Shown piece by piece: positions 15,238 to 25,458 of a stretch of 36,852 nt of DNA. The translations under genes were made by a program, and so were the position numbers. Every line of letters starts with the position of its first letter. The stretch's first letter is position 1. The stretch comes from an uncultured Lachnospiraceae bacterium (lineage in GTDB: Bacteria > Bacillota > Clostridia > Lachnospirales > Lachnospiraceae). The notes beneath the pieces are model-generated. The model was given only the letters and a program-made list of their open reading frames with translations. It made no database searches and was not told the DNA's origin. The stretch spans positions 1 through 36,852 of the forward strand of contig CAMWJV010000021.1 in NCBI GenBank assembly GCA_947174665.1, written 5' to 3'.

Positions 15238-17949
15238 TTATTGCCCTGCGCCTTCAGCAGCAGCGGCTGCCGCTGCTGCCGCTGCCGCCGCGTTTCGCTG
15301 TTCCAGTTCCCATTGCTGGGCAGCCTGGATAGCAGCCCAGTCAGGATTTGCATAAAACTCATCGTTATGCTGGCAGTATGCTGCGGTGGGAGGTTCCGTA
15401 ATATTCTGTGTGCCATCCGGATTCACTGTGATCAGGGTGGAGCCGCCGGTCAGGACAGGATCCTCGATCAGCGGGCGCTCCAGTTTTCCGTATACCGGGA
15501 AGGGACACAGAGGAGTCGCAGGCAGTCCATCGTAAGCGCAGATGTTACCTTCATAGTGTACACTGCAGCTTTCGGTAGGAGTGGTTCCTTCTGCAAAAAT
15601 TTCCGTTCTGATATAATCGTCGCAGAGACCCGGAATGGGAAGGAGACCGGAACGGGTACACACCTGCGCACGAACCAGTCCCTCGGGCACATCGAACTGC
15701 CGGTCAGGCAGATTTTCGTGTACGCGGGACATGATGGCCTTCCAGATGTATTTGGACGTGTTGGAATCTTTTAATTCAACATTATTGTCATAGCCGGTCC
15801 AGACGGTGCAGGTGTAGTAAGGAGTATAGCCCGCGAACCATATGTCGGTGGGACCTGTGGTAGTGCCGGTCTTGCCCGCGATTGCCATAGTATTGCTGAA
15901 TTTTACTCTTGTGCCGGTGCCGGAAGTAACCACATCTGTCATTGCGCTGGTCAGCAGGTATGCGGTAGTTTCCTTGAGAACCCGCTTGGTCTTGGGAACT
16001 GTGTTGTCCAGAATTGCAGTGCCGTCGGAAGACACCACCTTAGTGTAGAGCTTGGGTTCCACATAGGTTCCCTGGTTGGCGATGGCAGCATAGGCGGCAT
16101 TCAATTCATAAGGATATACACCGTTGGTCAGGCCGCCCAGAGCAATGGGCTGCCTTACATCGGTATAGACCTTGTCGCCGATAAGCTTGCCGTTTGTCAG
16201 AGTAGTAAAACCGAAATTCAGCAGATAATCATAACTCAGCTGGGGGGTGATAACGGTTGTGGTCTTCACCGCCAGAATGTTTATGGAATCGCGGATTCCG
16301 GAGCGTATGGACTGAATGCCCCTGTATGGCGTGCTTGTCCTGGAATAGGAGTTACGCACAGGGGTTCCGTCATCATAGTTAAAAGGCGCGTCATTGTACA
16401 CAGTGGCAAGGGTCTGCCCTGCGCTGTCCAGGGCGGGGGCATAAGCCGCAACAACCTTGAAGGTTGAGCCGGGCAGACGGACTGAAGCCGTAGCACGGTT
16501 CAGGGTTCTTCTTCCCTCCTTGGTGCCGCGTCCGCCCACTATTGCCACCACATAACCGGTGGTCTGGTCGGAGATGACGACTGCGGACTGAGGCTGAATA
16601 GTAAAGCTGATGGACTCCTCATAATTGTCCTCAACATTATCAATTCCCAGTTCATCCAGAACTGCGGTGCGATAGGTTTCAATGGCTTCGTATGCCTGCT
16701 CCTCTGAGGAGAAGATCAGGTTGAACTTGGAACTGACATTCTTTTTGAACCAGGTCATCATATTTTCTTTGCTGAAATTGTGCTTGGTTCCGTCAGCGGT
16801 TTTCACTGTCAGGGCATAACTCAAATACAAGTCCACCTTTTCGGGAAAATTGTCGGGATTGGCAATCTCCTCGTCGGCGATGGCCTGAATGGTAGGATCC
16901 ATGGTAGAGTAGATGCGCAGGCCGCCGGCTGTCAGAAGCTTTTCAGCGTCTGCCTCGGAGTATCCGCCAATTTTGACAAGGTCATTCCGCACCTGCTCAT
17001 ACAGAGCGTCGGAGAAGTAGGAACCGGAGGTAGCGTTGGTACTCTCGCGGTAATCTATATCATAGTTGCCGATCCGCTCATAAACAGCATCTGTGTCGGC
17101 CATGGCCTCATCATACTGAGCCTTGGTAATAAATTCCAGTTCAAGCATCTTATTCAGGCACCTTTCCCGGCGCTCTGCATTTTTTTCGGGATGACGGATG
17201 GGGTTGTAGCCGGTAGGGTTCTGGGTAATGCATGCAATGACCGCCGCCTCGGAGACGGTCAGCTCGCTTGCGGATTTCCCGAAGTAACGCTTGGAGGCGG
17301 CTTCCACACCCAGGGTATTCTGACCAAGATTGATTGCGTTCATATACTCCAGCAGAACCGAGTCCTTGTCATAGACCTTGGTAAGTTCCAGAGCCAGATA
17401 CTGCTCCTGAAGCTTACGCTTGATTTTTTTGATCATGTTTTTGCCTTCGGAAGTCCAGCTGGTAAAGACGGTGTTCTTCAACAGCTGCTGGGTGATGGTA
17501 CTGGCGCCCTGGGTCTCGTCTCCCCGGGTTTTCAAAAACTGGTAGCCGGCACGGATCATACTCTTATAGTCAACACCGTTGTGCTGGTAAAAACGCTCGT
17601 CCTCGATTGCCACAAAGGCCTTGCCCAGATAATCGGGAAGCTGATCTATGGATTCAATTCGGAGACGGTTGGAATTGGAACTGACATACTGGTCGATTTC
17701 GTTCCCTGCGCAGTCATAGACGATTGTCGCCTCGCCGGAGGCAACCACAGAGGACAGACGAATGATGGGAGTGGAGGAAAGTATACCTTTAAACATCCCG
17801 ATACCTGCGGCAGCACCGCATATGCAGATACCCACCATGGCAATCAGAGACAGCTTGAGAACCCCCAGCAATATTTTTCTTTGTATTTTAACCGTTTTAG
17901 AATTCAATGTCTTTTGCTGAGCGCGGACACCTTTTTTTCCGTAGTTCAT
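15238..17949 (-). CDS. Class A penicillin-binding protein (PBP1a type)
   Basis: 903 residues. A short basic cytoplasmic tail and one membrane anchor (~25-52) lead to a GT51 glycosyltransferase domain with AIEDERFYQHNGVD (~112-125) and GASTITQQLLKN. A transpeptidase domain follows with LPGSTFK (catalytic Ser ~494), SIN and KTGTT (~690). It polymerises and cross-links peptidoglycan outside the membrane. After the domain there is a cysteine-bearing linker (RSGLLPIPGLCDDY) and a low-complexity end with twelve alanines before EGAGQ. The open frame starts at TTG 17973, but AAGGTG inside that stretch points to ATG 17949. A TATAAT-like box lies at complement 17990-17995. It is a single gene, divergent from the YigZ gene. 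Confidence 0.96.
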   Translation of the reverse strand: MNYGKKGVRAQQKTLNSKTVKIQRKILLGVLKLSLIAMVGICICGAAAGIGMFKGILSSTPIIRLSSVVASGEATIVYDCAGNEIDQYVSSNSNRLRIESIDQLPDYLGKAFVAIEDERFYQHNGVDYKSMIRAGYQFLKTRGDETQGASTITQQLLKNTVFTSWTSEGKNMIKKIKRKLQEQYLALELTKVYDKDSVLLEYMNAINLGQNTLGVEAASKRYFGKSASELTVSEAAVIACITQNPTGYNPIRHPEKNAERRERCLNKMLELEFITKAQYDEAMADTDAVYERIGNYDIDYRESTNATSGSYFSDALYEQVRNDLVKIGGYSEADAEKLLTAGGLRIYSTMDPTIQAIADEEIANPDNFPEKVDLYLSYALTVKTADGTKHNFSKENMMTWFKKNVSSKFNLIFSSEEQAYEAIETYRTAVLDELGIDNVEDNYEESISFTIQPQSAVVISDQTTGYVVAIVGGRGTKEGRRTLNRATASVRLPGSTFKVVAAYAPALDSAGQTLATVYNDAPFNYDDGTPVRNSYSRTSTPYRGIQSIRSGIRDSINILAVKTTTVITPQLSYDYLLNFGFTTLTNGKLIGDKVYTDVRQPIALGGLTNGVYPYELNAAYAAIANQGTYVEPKLYTKVVSSDGTAILDNTVPKTKRVLKETTAYLLTSAMTDVVTSGTGTRVKFSNTMAIAGKTGTTTGPTDIWFAGYTPYYTCTVWTGYDNNVELKDSNTSKYIWKAIMSRVHENLPDRQFDVPEGLVRAQVCTRSGLLPIPGLCDDYIRTEIFAEGTTPTESCSVHYEGNICAYDGLPATPLCPFPVYGKLERPLIEDPVLTGGSTLITVNPDGTQNITEPPTAAYCQHNDEFYANPDWAAIQAAQQWELEQRNAAAAAAAAAAAAEGAGQ

Positions 17950-18177
17950 ACTATCACACCTTTCCGGGTTCAAAACCAGAACCCACCTTATTATATCAAA
18001 TAAAGATATGTAAATAAAGATTTTATTTTCAACTTAATAATCTTAATAATTGTTTCACATTTTTGCAAAAATATGCTAAGCTGTTTACAGTTCACACGTC
18101 AGCCTGTTTCGCGAATGGCGTGCGTGAGCGTCAGTCGTGCATACATATTTGTTACACAAACGGAGATAACATGCGTT

Positions 18178-18837
18178 ATGAATAATGGAAGCGAGGATTC
18201 CTACCGTGTTTTGGTGGAGGGCGGCCAGGGGGAATATGAGGAGAAAAAGTCCAGGTTTATCGCCACGATCAGAAAGTGTGAGAGTGAGGCGGAAGCTGTC
18301 TCATTTATAGAGGAAATGAAGAAAACATACTGGGATGCCAGACATAACTGCTATGCTTTCTGTGTGGGAGCCAGGGGAGAACTGACCCGCTGCAGCGACG
18401 ATGGAGAACCTTCCGGGACAGCGGGACGGCCCATGCTGGAGGTCCTGCTGGGAGAAGGCATCCGCAATGCTGCGGTGGTGGTGACCAGATACTTCGGCGG
18501 CGTTCTCCTGGGGACGGGGGGCCTTGTCCGGGCATATACCCGTGCGGTGAAGGAAGGCCTGAGCCATTGTACTTTCGGCCGGATGTGCTACGGGACTGAA
18601 CTGGAAGTAACCACTGATTATAATGGTGTCGGGAAGATTTTGTATCTGCTGAAAAATGAAGGGATAGAGCCCGTTTCCAGCGAATATACGGATAAGGCGG
18701 CGCTGCGGCTGGTGGTTCCCGGGACGAAGCTGGAGAAGCTGCAGAAGGACATGACGGAAGCAACCGGCGGAAAGGTAAAATTTGAAAAGATAAAAGAGCT
18801 CTATTTCGTTGACAAAGAGAGGCCGGAAAGAATATAA
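18178..18837 (+). CDS. YigZ/IMPACT family protein (UPF0029)
   Basis: 219 residues. The N-terminal domain has the family core EYEEKKSRFIATIRKCESE, DARHNCYAF, DDGEPSGTAGRPML and VVVTRYFGGVLLGTGGLVRAY. A C-terminal ferredoxin-like domain (DUF1949) starts at ~140 with TDYNGVGKILYLLKNEG. IMPACT relatives are linked to translation control, but the bacterial role is not settled. GGAG lies 12 bases before ATG 18178. A nearer ATG (18171) opens only ATG-CGT-TAT-GAA-TAA, whose stop lies inside the YigZ coding sequence. The longer open frame from 18073 has no support. The gene is separated from mgtE by a 125-base leader. Confidence 0.93.
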   Translation: MNNGSEDSYRVLVEGGQGEYEEKKSRFIATIRKCESEAEAVSFIEEMKKTYWDARHNCYAFCVGARGELTRCSDDGEPSGTAGRPMLEVLLGEGIRNAAVVVTRYFGGVLLGTGGLVRAYTRAVKEGLSHCTFGRMCYGTELEVTTDYNGVGKILYLLKNEGIEPVSSEYTDKAALRLVVPGTKLEKLQKDMTEATGGKVKFEKIKELYFVDKERPERI

Positions 18838-18877
18838 TTACCAGAGACGAAAGCATTTCGAAAGGTGGTGGTTTTTT

Positions 18878-18997
18878 ATGAAGAGTCAAACAGTCAGTTC
18901 GGACAACCCGCTTCCGGGACGAAGTTCTACCTTAATAAAAAAACCGCATAAGGAGAAATGCTATGGAGAGAAGAAACGATTTGGAGGAGCTGCGTGA
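18878..18997 (+). CDS. Possible 39-residue leader peptide before mgtE
   Basis: AAAGGTGGTGG precedes ATG 18878 at a usable distance. The 39-codon frame ends at 18997, overlapping the first 35 bases of mgtE in another frame. The peptide is polar and basic with a few prolines (DNPLPGRSS, KKPHKEK). Peptide leaders with prolines control Mg2+ transporter genes in enteric bacteria, so the position is suggestive. There is no sequence likeness that I can claim. It may equally be chance. Confidence 0.25.
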   Translation: MKSQTVSSDNPLPGRSSTLIKKPHKEKCYGEKKRFGGAA

Positions 18998-20315
18998 ACT
19001 CCTTGAAAACAAACAGTATACGGGGATACGTCAGTTTTTGTCCGAACTAAACGAAGCGGACATTGCCGTACTTATGGAGGAACTTGAGGAGGAAAGTCTC
19101 CTGAAGGTTTACCGGATACTTCCCAAGGACCTGGCGGCAGATGTGTTTTCCTATCTGGAGGTTGAGAATCAGCAGATGATCATCAACTCCCTTTCCGACA
19201 CGGAGGCGGCAAATGTCATCGATAACCTGATGGCGGATGACGCGGCGGATCTGCTGGAGGAGATGCCTGCCAATGTGGTGGACAAGCTTTTGGCAAACGC
19301 GAAGCCGGACACCAGGCGCGCTATTAATCAGCTGCTGGGGTATCCCGAGGACTCTGCCGGGAGCATCATGACGGTGGAGTATGTCTCGCTGAAGGAGAGC
19401 CTGACGGTAACTCAGGCCATTGAACATATACGCAAAGTGGGGCTGGACAGTGAGACCATAAATATCTGTTATGTGCTGGACGCCCAGCGGAGGCTGGTGG
19501 GAACGGTGGGACTCCGCTATCTGCTGCTGAGTGAGAGTGATGAGATCATCGGCGATTTCATGCACGAGAATGTCATCTCTATCAATACCCACATGGACCA
19601 GGAGCAGGTTGCGGCACAGTTTAAAAAATATGACTTTACGGCTATGCCCGTGGTCGACAACGAAAACAGGATGGTAGGCATCATCACCGTGGATGACATC
19701 GTGGATATCATGGAGGAAGAGACCACGGAAGATATGGAAAAAATGGCAGCTATCCTGCCCAGCGACAAGCCCTACATGCGGACCTCGGTGTGGGAAACAT
19801 ACAAAAAAAGGATTCCCTGGCTGCTTCTGCTGATGATATCGGCGACTTTTACGGGGGCCATTATCAGCTCCTTTGAGGAGGCACTGAGTGTCTATGCAGC
19901 GCTGATTGCTTTTATTCCCATGCTCATGGATACAGGCGGAAACGCGGGAGGACAGGCCAGTGTGACAGTGATCCGCGGACTTTCCCTGGGGGAGATCGAA
20001 TACCGGGATATCCCCAAAGTGGTATGGAAGGAAATCCGGGTGGCTGTGCTCTGCGGATTTTCACTGGCAGCGGCAAATTTTGCCAAACTGATGCTGTTTG
20101 ACAGAGTGGGAGCGATGGTGGCATTGACAGTGTGCCTGACTATTGTGGCGGCAGTGCTGGTGGCGATGCTGGTGGGGTGTCTGCTCCCTATCGGGGCAAA
20201 GAGGCTGGGGTTCGATCCGGCGGTGATGGCCAGCCCTTTTATTACAACAATTGTTGACGCCCTGTCGCTGCTGGTATATTTCAGGTTTGCGAGCATCATT
20301 CTGGGAATTGCGTAG
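18963..20315 (+). CDS. mgtE: MgtE magnesium transporter
   Basis: 450 residues with the three-part MgtE plan. The N-domain is helical (LSELNEADIAVLMEELEEES ... MADDAADLLEEMP). Two CBS domains (~125-255) include GSIMTVEYVSL and AMPVVDNENRMVGIITVDDI. Five membrane helices (~280-450) include the pore signature PMLMDTGGNAGGQASV. It imports Mg2+ and is gated by Mg2+ binding between the cytosolic domains and the plug helix. AAGGAG precedes ATG 18963. I see no M-box riboswitch in the short leader. The AraC gene follows after 15 bases and may be co-transcribed. Confidence 0.97.
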   Translation: MERRNDLEELRELLENKQYTGIRQFLSELNEADIAVLMEELEEESLLKVYRILPKDLAADVFSYLEVENQQMIINSLSDTEAANVIDNLMADDAADLLEEMPANVVDKLLANAKPDTRRAINQLLGYPEDSAGSIMTVEYVSLKESLTVTQAIEHIRKVGLDSETINICYVLDAQRRLVGTVGLRYLLLSESDEIIGDFMHENVISINTHMDQEQVAAQFKKYDFTAMPVVDNENRMVGIITVDDIVDIMEEETTEDMEKMAAILPSDKPYMRTSVWETYKKRIPWLLLLMISATFTGAIISSFEEALSVYAALIAFIPMLMDTGGNAGGQASVTVIRGLSLGEIEYRDIPKVVWKEIRVAVLCGFSLAAANFAKLMLFDRVGAMVALTVCLTIVAAVLVAMLVGCLLPIGAKRLGFDPAVMASPFITTIVDALSLLVYFRFASIILGIA

Positions 20316-20330
20316 CAAAGGAGTGATAAC

Positions 20331-21173
20331 ATGTGTATTTCAATCGAGGAGTTGAATCCTACATTCCTCTATACATGGAAAGGGACCAGAGACAGGAATC
20401 GGGATGAGGCGTCTTTCCACAGCCATGATCATCTGGAGCTGGCGTTCATTCTTTCCGGAGAGGGACGGTATCGTTTTGAAGACGGTATCATTCCCGTGAA
20501 GGAGGGAGATGTGCTGATTATTAATCCCGGAGTGAAGCATCAGGCGCTGGCTTGTCCCGAGGCGGAGACTCCGGCCACGGAGTTTTTTGCAGGGGCTGCG
20601 GATTTTCAGATATCCGGCTGTCCCCGAAATTCGCTGCCGGTGCCGGAGGGCGGGCATGTGCTGCACGCTGAAGGAGAACTGTGGCAGAGATTGTTTAAGA
20701 TGTATTCCGCTATGGAGGCGGAGAAGGCGGTCTGCAGACAGGGGCGCTATTTCATGCTGAAGGCCTACCTGATACAGATGATGCTCCTGATAATCAGGGA
20801 GGAGTGCAAGCCTGTGGAGCGGCCGGGCGGTAATGCGCTGGAGTCCGTGAACAGGAAGTATATCGTGGATCAGATGGTGAATTACCTTGAGGATCATTAT
20901 AATGAAAAGATTTCGCTGGAACAGATTGCGGAGAACATGTATCTGAGTCCCTTCTATATATCAAAGGTATTTAAAAGCGAGACTGGGGACACGCCAATCC
21001 GGCATCTCATTAATATCCGCCTGGAGAAGGCGAGAGAGCAGCTGGCAGGCGGATGGACCGGGAGCATTCAGGAGGTGGCGGCGTCCGTGGGGTATGATGA
21101 CGCTTATCATTTCAGCAAGCTGTTCAAAAAACGGTATGGAATATCGCCGTCCCAGGCGAGAAAAAAGGCTTGA
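20331..21173 (+). CDS. AraC-family transcriptional regulator with cupin sensor domain
   Basis: 280 residues. The N-terminal part is a cupin (SFHSHDHLELAFILSGEGRY ... EGDVLIINPGVKH) that usually binds a sugar or other small ligand. The C-terminal ~100 residues are the double HTH. The first is YNEKISLEQIAENMYLSPFYISKVFKSETG; the second is SIQEVAASVGYDDAYHFSKLFKKRYGISPSQ. AAGGAGTGATAAC precedes the ATG. No sugar-use genes lie beside it. It is 15 bases after mgtE, and the next gene follows after 61 bases. The target is unknown. Confidence 0.95.
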   Translation: MCISIEELNPTFLYTWKGTRDRNRDEASFHSHDHLELAFILSGEGRYRFEDGIIPVKEGDVLIINPGVKHQALACPEAETPATEFFAGAADFQISGCPRNSLPVPEGGHVLHAEGELWQRLFKMYSAMEAEKAVCRQGRYFMLKAYLIQMMLLIIREECKPVERPGGNALESVNRKYIVDQMVNYLEDHYNEKISLEQIAENMYLSPFYISKVFKSETGDTPIRHLINIRLEKAREQLAGGWTGSIQEVAASVGYDDAYHFSKLFKKRYGISPSQARKKA

Positions 21174-21234
21174 GAAACTGTTTACAAACTGCAGTTTTCT
21201 TGATACAATTTCCACGAAACGGAGGTAAATTTTT

Positions 21235-21903
21235 ATGAGGTATTTTTTTGAGTCCAAGATTGCGAAAAACGAAAAGGGCTACATGATCCCTATTCCTTTC
21301 AATATCTGGGAGGTCTGCAAGCAGAGGGATGTGATTCAGGCGGATGTTGTCCTGGACAACAAGATAATTGCGTGTGAGCTGCTTCCCATAGAAAAGGGAA
21401 ATTATGAGATACACATTGAGGATGAGGATGCAGTCAGCGTGGAGCTGGGGGTGCCCCACAAAATATTACTGCATGTAAACGGCTCTTTGATCCGCATGGA
21501 TCAGAACAGCCCCTACAGTTTTGACAAGCCTATTCGCAAGATCGACAGTGTGAATGTGATCAAACAGCCGGAGGATGGGCTCTGCGGCCAGGCATGCGTT
21601 GCCATGCTTGCCGGAGTGACAATTGCCGAGGTCATCAGCGTGATGGACTGCAGGGAGTGGCAAGCTACCATGGGCAGGGTGATCTCTGCGCTGAATTATT
21701 ACGGTCTGGATCACAATGACATCATTGTATACACGGAGGGAAGGGATGCCGTTCTGCCCAAGTGCTGTATCATGATGGAGAAGATGGGGCGGTTCTGCCA
21801 TTATCTGGTGCACTATGACGGCAAATTCTATGATTCCAACCTGGGCGTGCTGGAGGAGTATGACATGTCCAAACTGCTTGGATATCTGGAAATCAAGTGC
21901 TGA
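21235..21903 (+). CDS. Two-domain protein: DUF1905-like barrel plus C39-like cysteine peptidase fold
   Basis: 222 residues. The N-terminal ~95 read like DUF1905: FESKIAKNEKGYMIPIPFNI, VIQADVVLDNKIIACELLP, VELGVPHKILLHVNG. The C-terminal half has a papain-like pattern: KQPEDGLCGQACVAMLAGVT with an oxyanion Gln and candidate nucleophile Cys, then FCHYLVHYDGKFYDSNLG with candidate His and Asp/Asn. The QxxxxxxCGxAC start resembles C39 peptidases that cut double-glycine leaders. No ABC exporter or bacteriocin gene adjoins. AGGTAAATTTTT precedes the ATG, and the next gene begins 41 bases after the stop. It is probably cytosolic, with no signal peptide. The activity is inferred from pattern only. 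Confidence 0.75.
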   Translation: MRYFFESKIAKNEKGYMIPIPFNIWEVCKQRDVIQADVVLDNKIIACELLPIEKGNYEIHIEDEDAVSVELGVPHKILLHVNGSLIRMDQNSPYSFDKPIRKIDSVNVIKQPEDGLCGQACVAMLAGVTIAEVISVMDCREWQATMGRVISALNYYGLDHNDIIVYTEGRDAVLPKCCIMMEKMGRFCHYLVHYDGKFYDSNLGVLEEYDMSKLLGYLEIKC

Positions 21904-21944
21904 CGTTTCAGAATAATAGTTTGTCTTAACACAGGAGGAGAGAG

Positions 21945-22946
21945 ATGAGTAAGATTTCAGATTATTATTCCCAGCTGGCGGCATCTATCGGTATGCGCTA
22001 TGACAGTGAGAATGATGTGATCTACGGACAGAAAGAAGGCTTTGACCTGATTCTTTACGCGGCGGACAGCAGATATCCTTATACAATGACCCTGCATACT
22101 GCGGCAAAGACTCCGACGGGGGCAGCCATACATAAGGATGAGTTCAAGGTGCTGGCCAAGAATGTGAAAAATCTTGGCGTAGGGAGCCAGGAAGGCAATA
22201 ACATTACTATCCCGCTGACAGGTTCGGTCAATCAGAAAAAGCTCAGGGATAGTCTGGCGAGTGTAGCGACAGAGGGAATAAACGGCCTGATTTCCTTCCT
22301 CAGGGAAAAGGGATGCTCGCCCTGCTGCAGTCTTTGCGGACAGCCGGAGGAGATAGCCGCATATAAGTCCGGGGGCAGTTATTATCATCTCTGCCAGAAG
22401 TGTGAGACAAACATGCGGGGTAACATGGCTATGGAAGCACAAAAGCAGGCGCAGAAGAAGGAAAATATTGCGGGCGGTATTGTTGGTGCAATAATCGGCT
22501 CTCTGTTGGGTGTGGTCTGCATTGTCCTGCTGAGTCAGCTGGGGTATGTGGCGGCACTGTCCGGTGTAGTCATGGCAATAGGTGTACTGAAGGGATATGA
22601 GCTGTTGGGCGGCAGGCTGACAAAGAAGGGGATTGTCATCAGCATTGTCATCATGCTGATCATGACTTATTTGGGAGATAGACTGGATTGGGCGATTCGT
22701 GTGCTGAGAGACGGCGGAGGTGCGGATGTCGGCAATAATCTGTTTGAGTGCTACAGGATGATACCTATGCTTCTGAAATTGGAATTAATCGAAATGACTG
22801 CTTATATCGGAAACCTGGTTCTGTTGTATGTATTCCTGCTGCTGGGAGCTGTTCCTACCATTATGTCCAAGATAAAGGAGAAAAAGGAAGAGGGGCAGAT
22901 GGTCAGGATTGGCTCTGCAGGCGGCTATGGCAGCCACATGAATTGA
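21945..22946 (+). CDS. Zinc-ribbon multi-pass membrane protein of unknown function
   Basis: 333 residues. An N-terminal soluble part of ~120 residues (YYSQLAASIGMRYDSENDVI) leads to a CxxC pair set, CSLCGQ ... HLCQKCETN, likely one zinc site. Four or more hydrophobic segments then lie between ~165 and ~315 (GGIVGAIIGSLLGVVCIVLL, YVAALSGVVMAIGVL, GIVISIVIMLIMTYL, YIGNLVLLYVFLLLG). The C-terminus is polar. AGGAGGAGAG precedes the ATG. It follows the DUF1905/C39-like gene by 41 bases and is closed by a strong terminator, so the two form a unit. I do not recognise the family. Confidence 0.75.
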   Translation: MSKISDYYSQLAASIGMRYDSENDVIYGQKEGFDLILYAADSRYPYTMTLHTAAKTPTGAAIHKDEFKVLAKNVKNLGVGSQEGNNITIPLTGSVNQKKLRDSLASVATEGINGLISFLREKGCSPCCSLCGQPEEIAAYKSGGSYYHLCQKCETNMRGNMAMEAQKQAQKKENIAGGIVGAIIGSLLGVVCIVLLSQLGYVAALSGVVMAIGVLKGYELLGGRLTKKGIVISIVIMLIMTYLGDRLDWAIRVLRDGGGADVGNNLFECYRMIPMLLKLELIEMTAYIGNLVLLYVFLLLGAVPTIMSKIKEKKEEGQMVRIGSAGGYGSHMN

Positions 22947-22963
22947 TGAAAGTGAGATAAAAA

Positions 22964-23003
22964 GGCCTCGGAGGCAGATGCTTCCGGGGTCATTTATTTT
23001 TTT
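22964..23003 (+). terminator. Strong terminator after the zinc-ribbon gene
   Basis: A 12-bp stem (22964-22975 with 22980-22991, three G-U pairs) around AGAT, followed by ATTTATTTTTTT. Confidence 0.88.
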
Positions 23004-23128
23004 AATGATTAACAAATTATTAACCAAATATAAAATCTTCCGGCAGGCGATAGCTGAGAAAACAAAAGAAAACAATAGAAAAAATAAGATATAATGAGAA
23101 AACACTATTTAAACGAATGAGAATATGC

Positions 23129-23157
23129 TTGAAAAACTCTGCATATAAAACTAATAT
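23129..23157 (+). promoter_or_regulatory. groESL promoter
   Basis: TTGAAA (23129-23134), 17-base spacer, TAATAT (23152-23157). Transcription would begin near 23164, at the left edge of the CIRCE operator. The ~120 bases before it are AT-rich with no gene. Confidence 0.8.
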
Positions 23158-23169
23158 ATGTCTTGATGA

Positions 23170-23196
23170 TTAGCACTCGAATGAAATGAGTGCTAA
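23170..23196 (+). promoter_or_regulatory. CIRCE operator (HrcA binding site)
   Basis: TTAGCACTC-N9-GAGTGCTAA, an exact match to the CIRCE consensus. HrcA bound here represses groESL until heat or unfolded proteins titrate GroEL. hrcA itself is not in the window. Confidence 0.97.
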
Positions 23197-23232
23197 CAGA
23201 ATAAACTATATGTGACATAAGGAGGCATTACT

Positions 23233-23520
23233 ATGAAATTAGTACCGTTAGGCGACAGAGTCGTATTAAAGCAGCTGGTTGCAGAAGAGACTACTAAGTC
23301 CGGCATCGTTCTTCCCGGACAGAATAAGGAGAAGCCCCAGCAGGCTGAGGTTGTGGCAGTAGGCCCCGGCGGCGTGGTAGATGGCAAGGAGGTTAAGATG
23401 GAGGTCAAGGCCGGTGACCAGGTCATTTACTCCAAATATTCAGGAACAGAAGTAAAGCTGGATGAGGATGAGTATATCATTGTAAAGCAGAGCGATATTT
23501 TGGCAATTATTGCCAACTAA
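23233..23520 (+). CDS. groES: Co-chaperonin GroES
   Basis: 95 residues of canonical GroES: MKLVPLGDRVVLKQL at the start, a mobile loop around KSGIVLPGQNKEKPQ, VVAVGPGG, and a conserved end DEYIIVKQSDILAII. It forms the heptameric lid of GroEL. AAGGAGG precedes the ATG. It is first in the CIRCE-controlled operon, 90 bases before groEL. Confidence 0.98.
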   Translation: MKLVPLGDRVVLKQLVAEETTKSGIVLPGQNKEKPQQAEVVAVGPGGVVDGKEVKMEVKAGDQVIYSKYSGTEVKLDEDEYIIVKQSDILAIIAN

Positions 23521-23544
23521 CATTTGCAATCGACAGTTATTTAA

Positions 23545-25233
<1,689 letters not shown>

Positions 25234-25257
25234 TCCGGTATTAATGCAGAACCATGC

Positions 25258-25307
25258 AAGGGGCTGTGCGGAAATGAGACGGATGCTCTCGTTTTCCACA
25301 GCCCCTT
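25258..25307 (+). terminator. Hairpin terminator after groEL
   Basis: AAGGGGCTGTGCGGAAA pairs with TTTTCCACAGCCCCTT with one bulge. Only TAATTAATTT follows, so it is a strong stem with a weak T tract. Confidence 0.75.
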
Positions 25308-25333
25308 AATTAATTTACGTTCAACCAAACTTC

Positions 25334-25362
25334 TTGACATAGTATTAAAAACCATGTAATAT
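25334..25362 (+). promoter_or_regulatory. First promoter of the DUF3006-GT8-PlsC operon, with palindrome
   Basis: TTGACA (25334-25339), 17-base spacer, TAATAT (25357-25362). The -10 box sits inside ACCAT-N5-ATGGT (25351-25365), which could be an operator. Confidence 0.7.
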
Positions 25363-25409
25363 GGTATGTGCCAAATAAATATTATATTTTTTTTTTCGAA
25401 CGAATATGC

Positions 25410-25415
25410 TATAAT
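25410..25415 (+). promoter_or_regulatory. Second, extended -10 promoter
   Basis: TGCTATAAT gives an extended -10 box 44 bases before the ATG at 25459. The -35 region is only a T run. It may be a second start for the same operon. Confidence 0.5.
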
Positions 25416-25458
25416 CCATACAATATGGGTTGGCGGACGGATCAGAAAGGGAGACTGA

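Noticed and set aside
15248..15293. GCN repeat at the end of the PBP gene
   Set aside because: It is the twelve-alanine tail; mixed codons make it simple low-complexity coding sequence.
16780..18003. 407-codon plus-strand ORF opposite the PBP
   Set aside because: It is antisense to a clear class A PBP and its translation shows no family pattern.
18838..18962. M-box Mg2+ riboswitch before mgtE
   Set aside because: The gap is too short and I do not see the conserved M-box elements.
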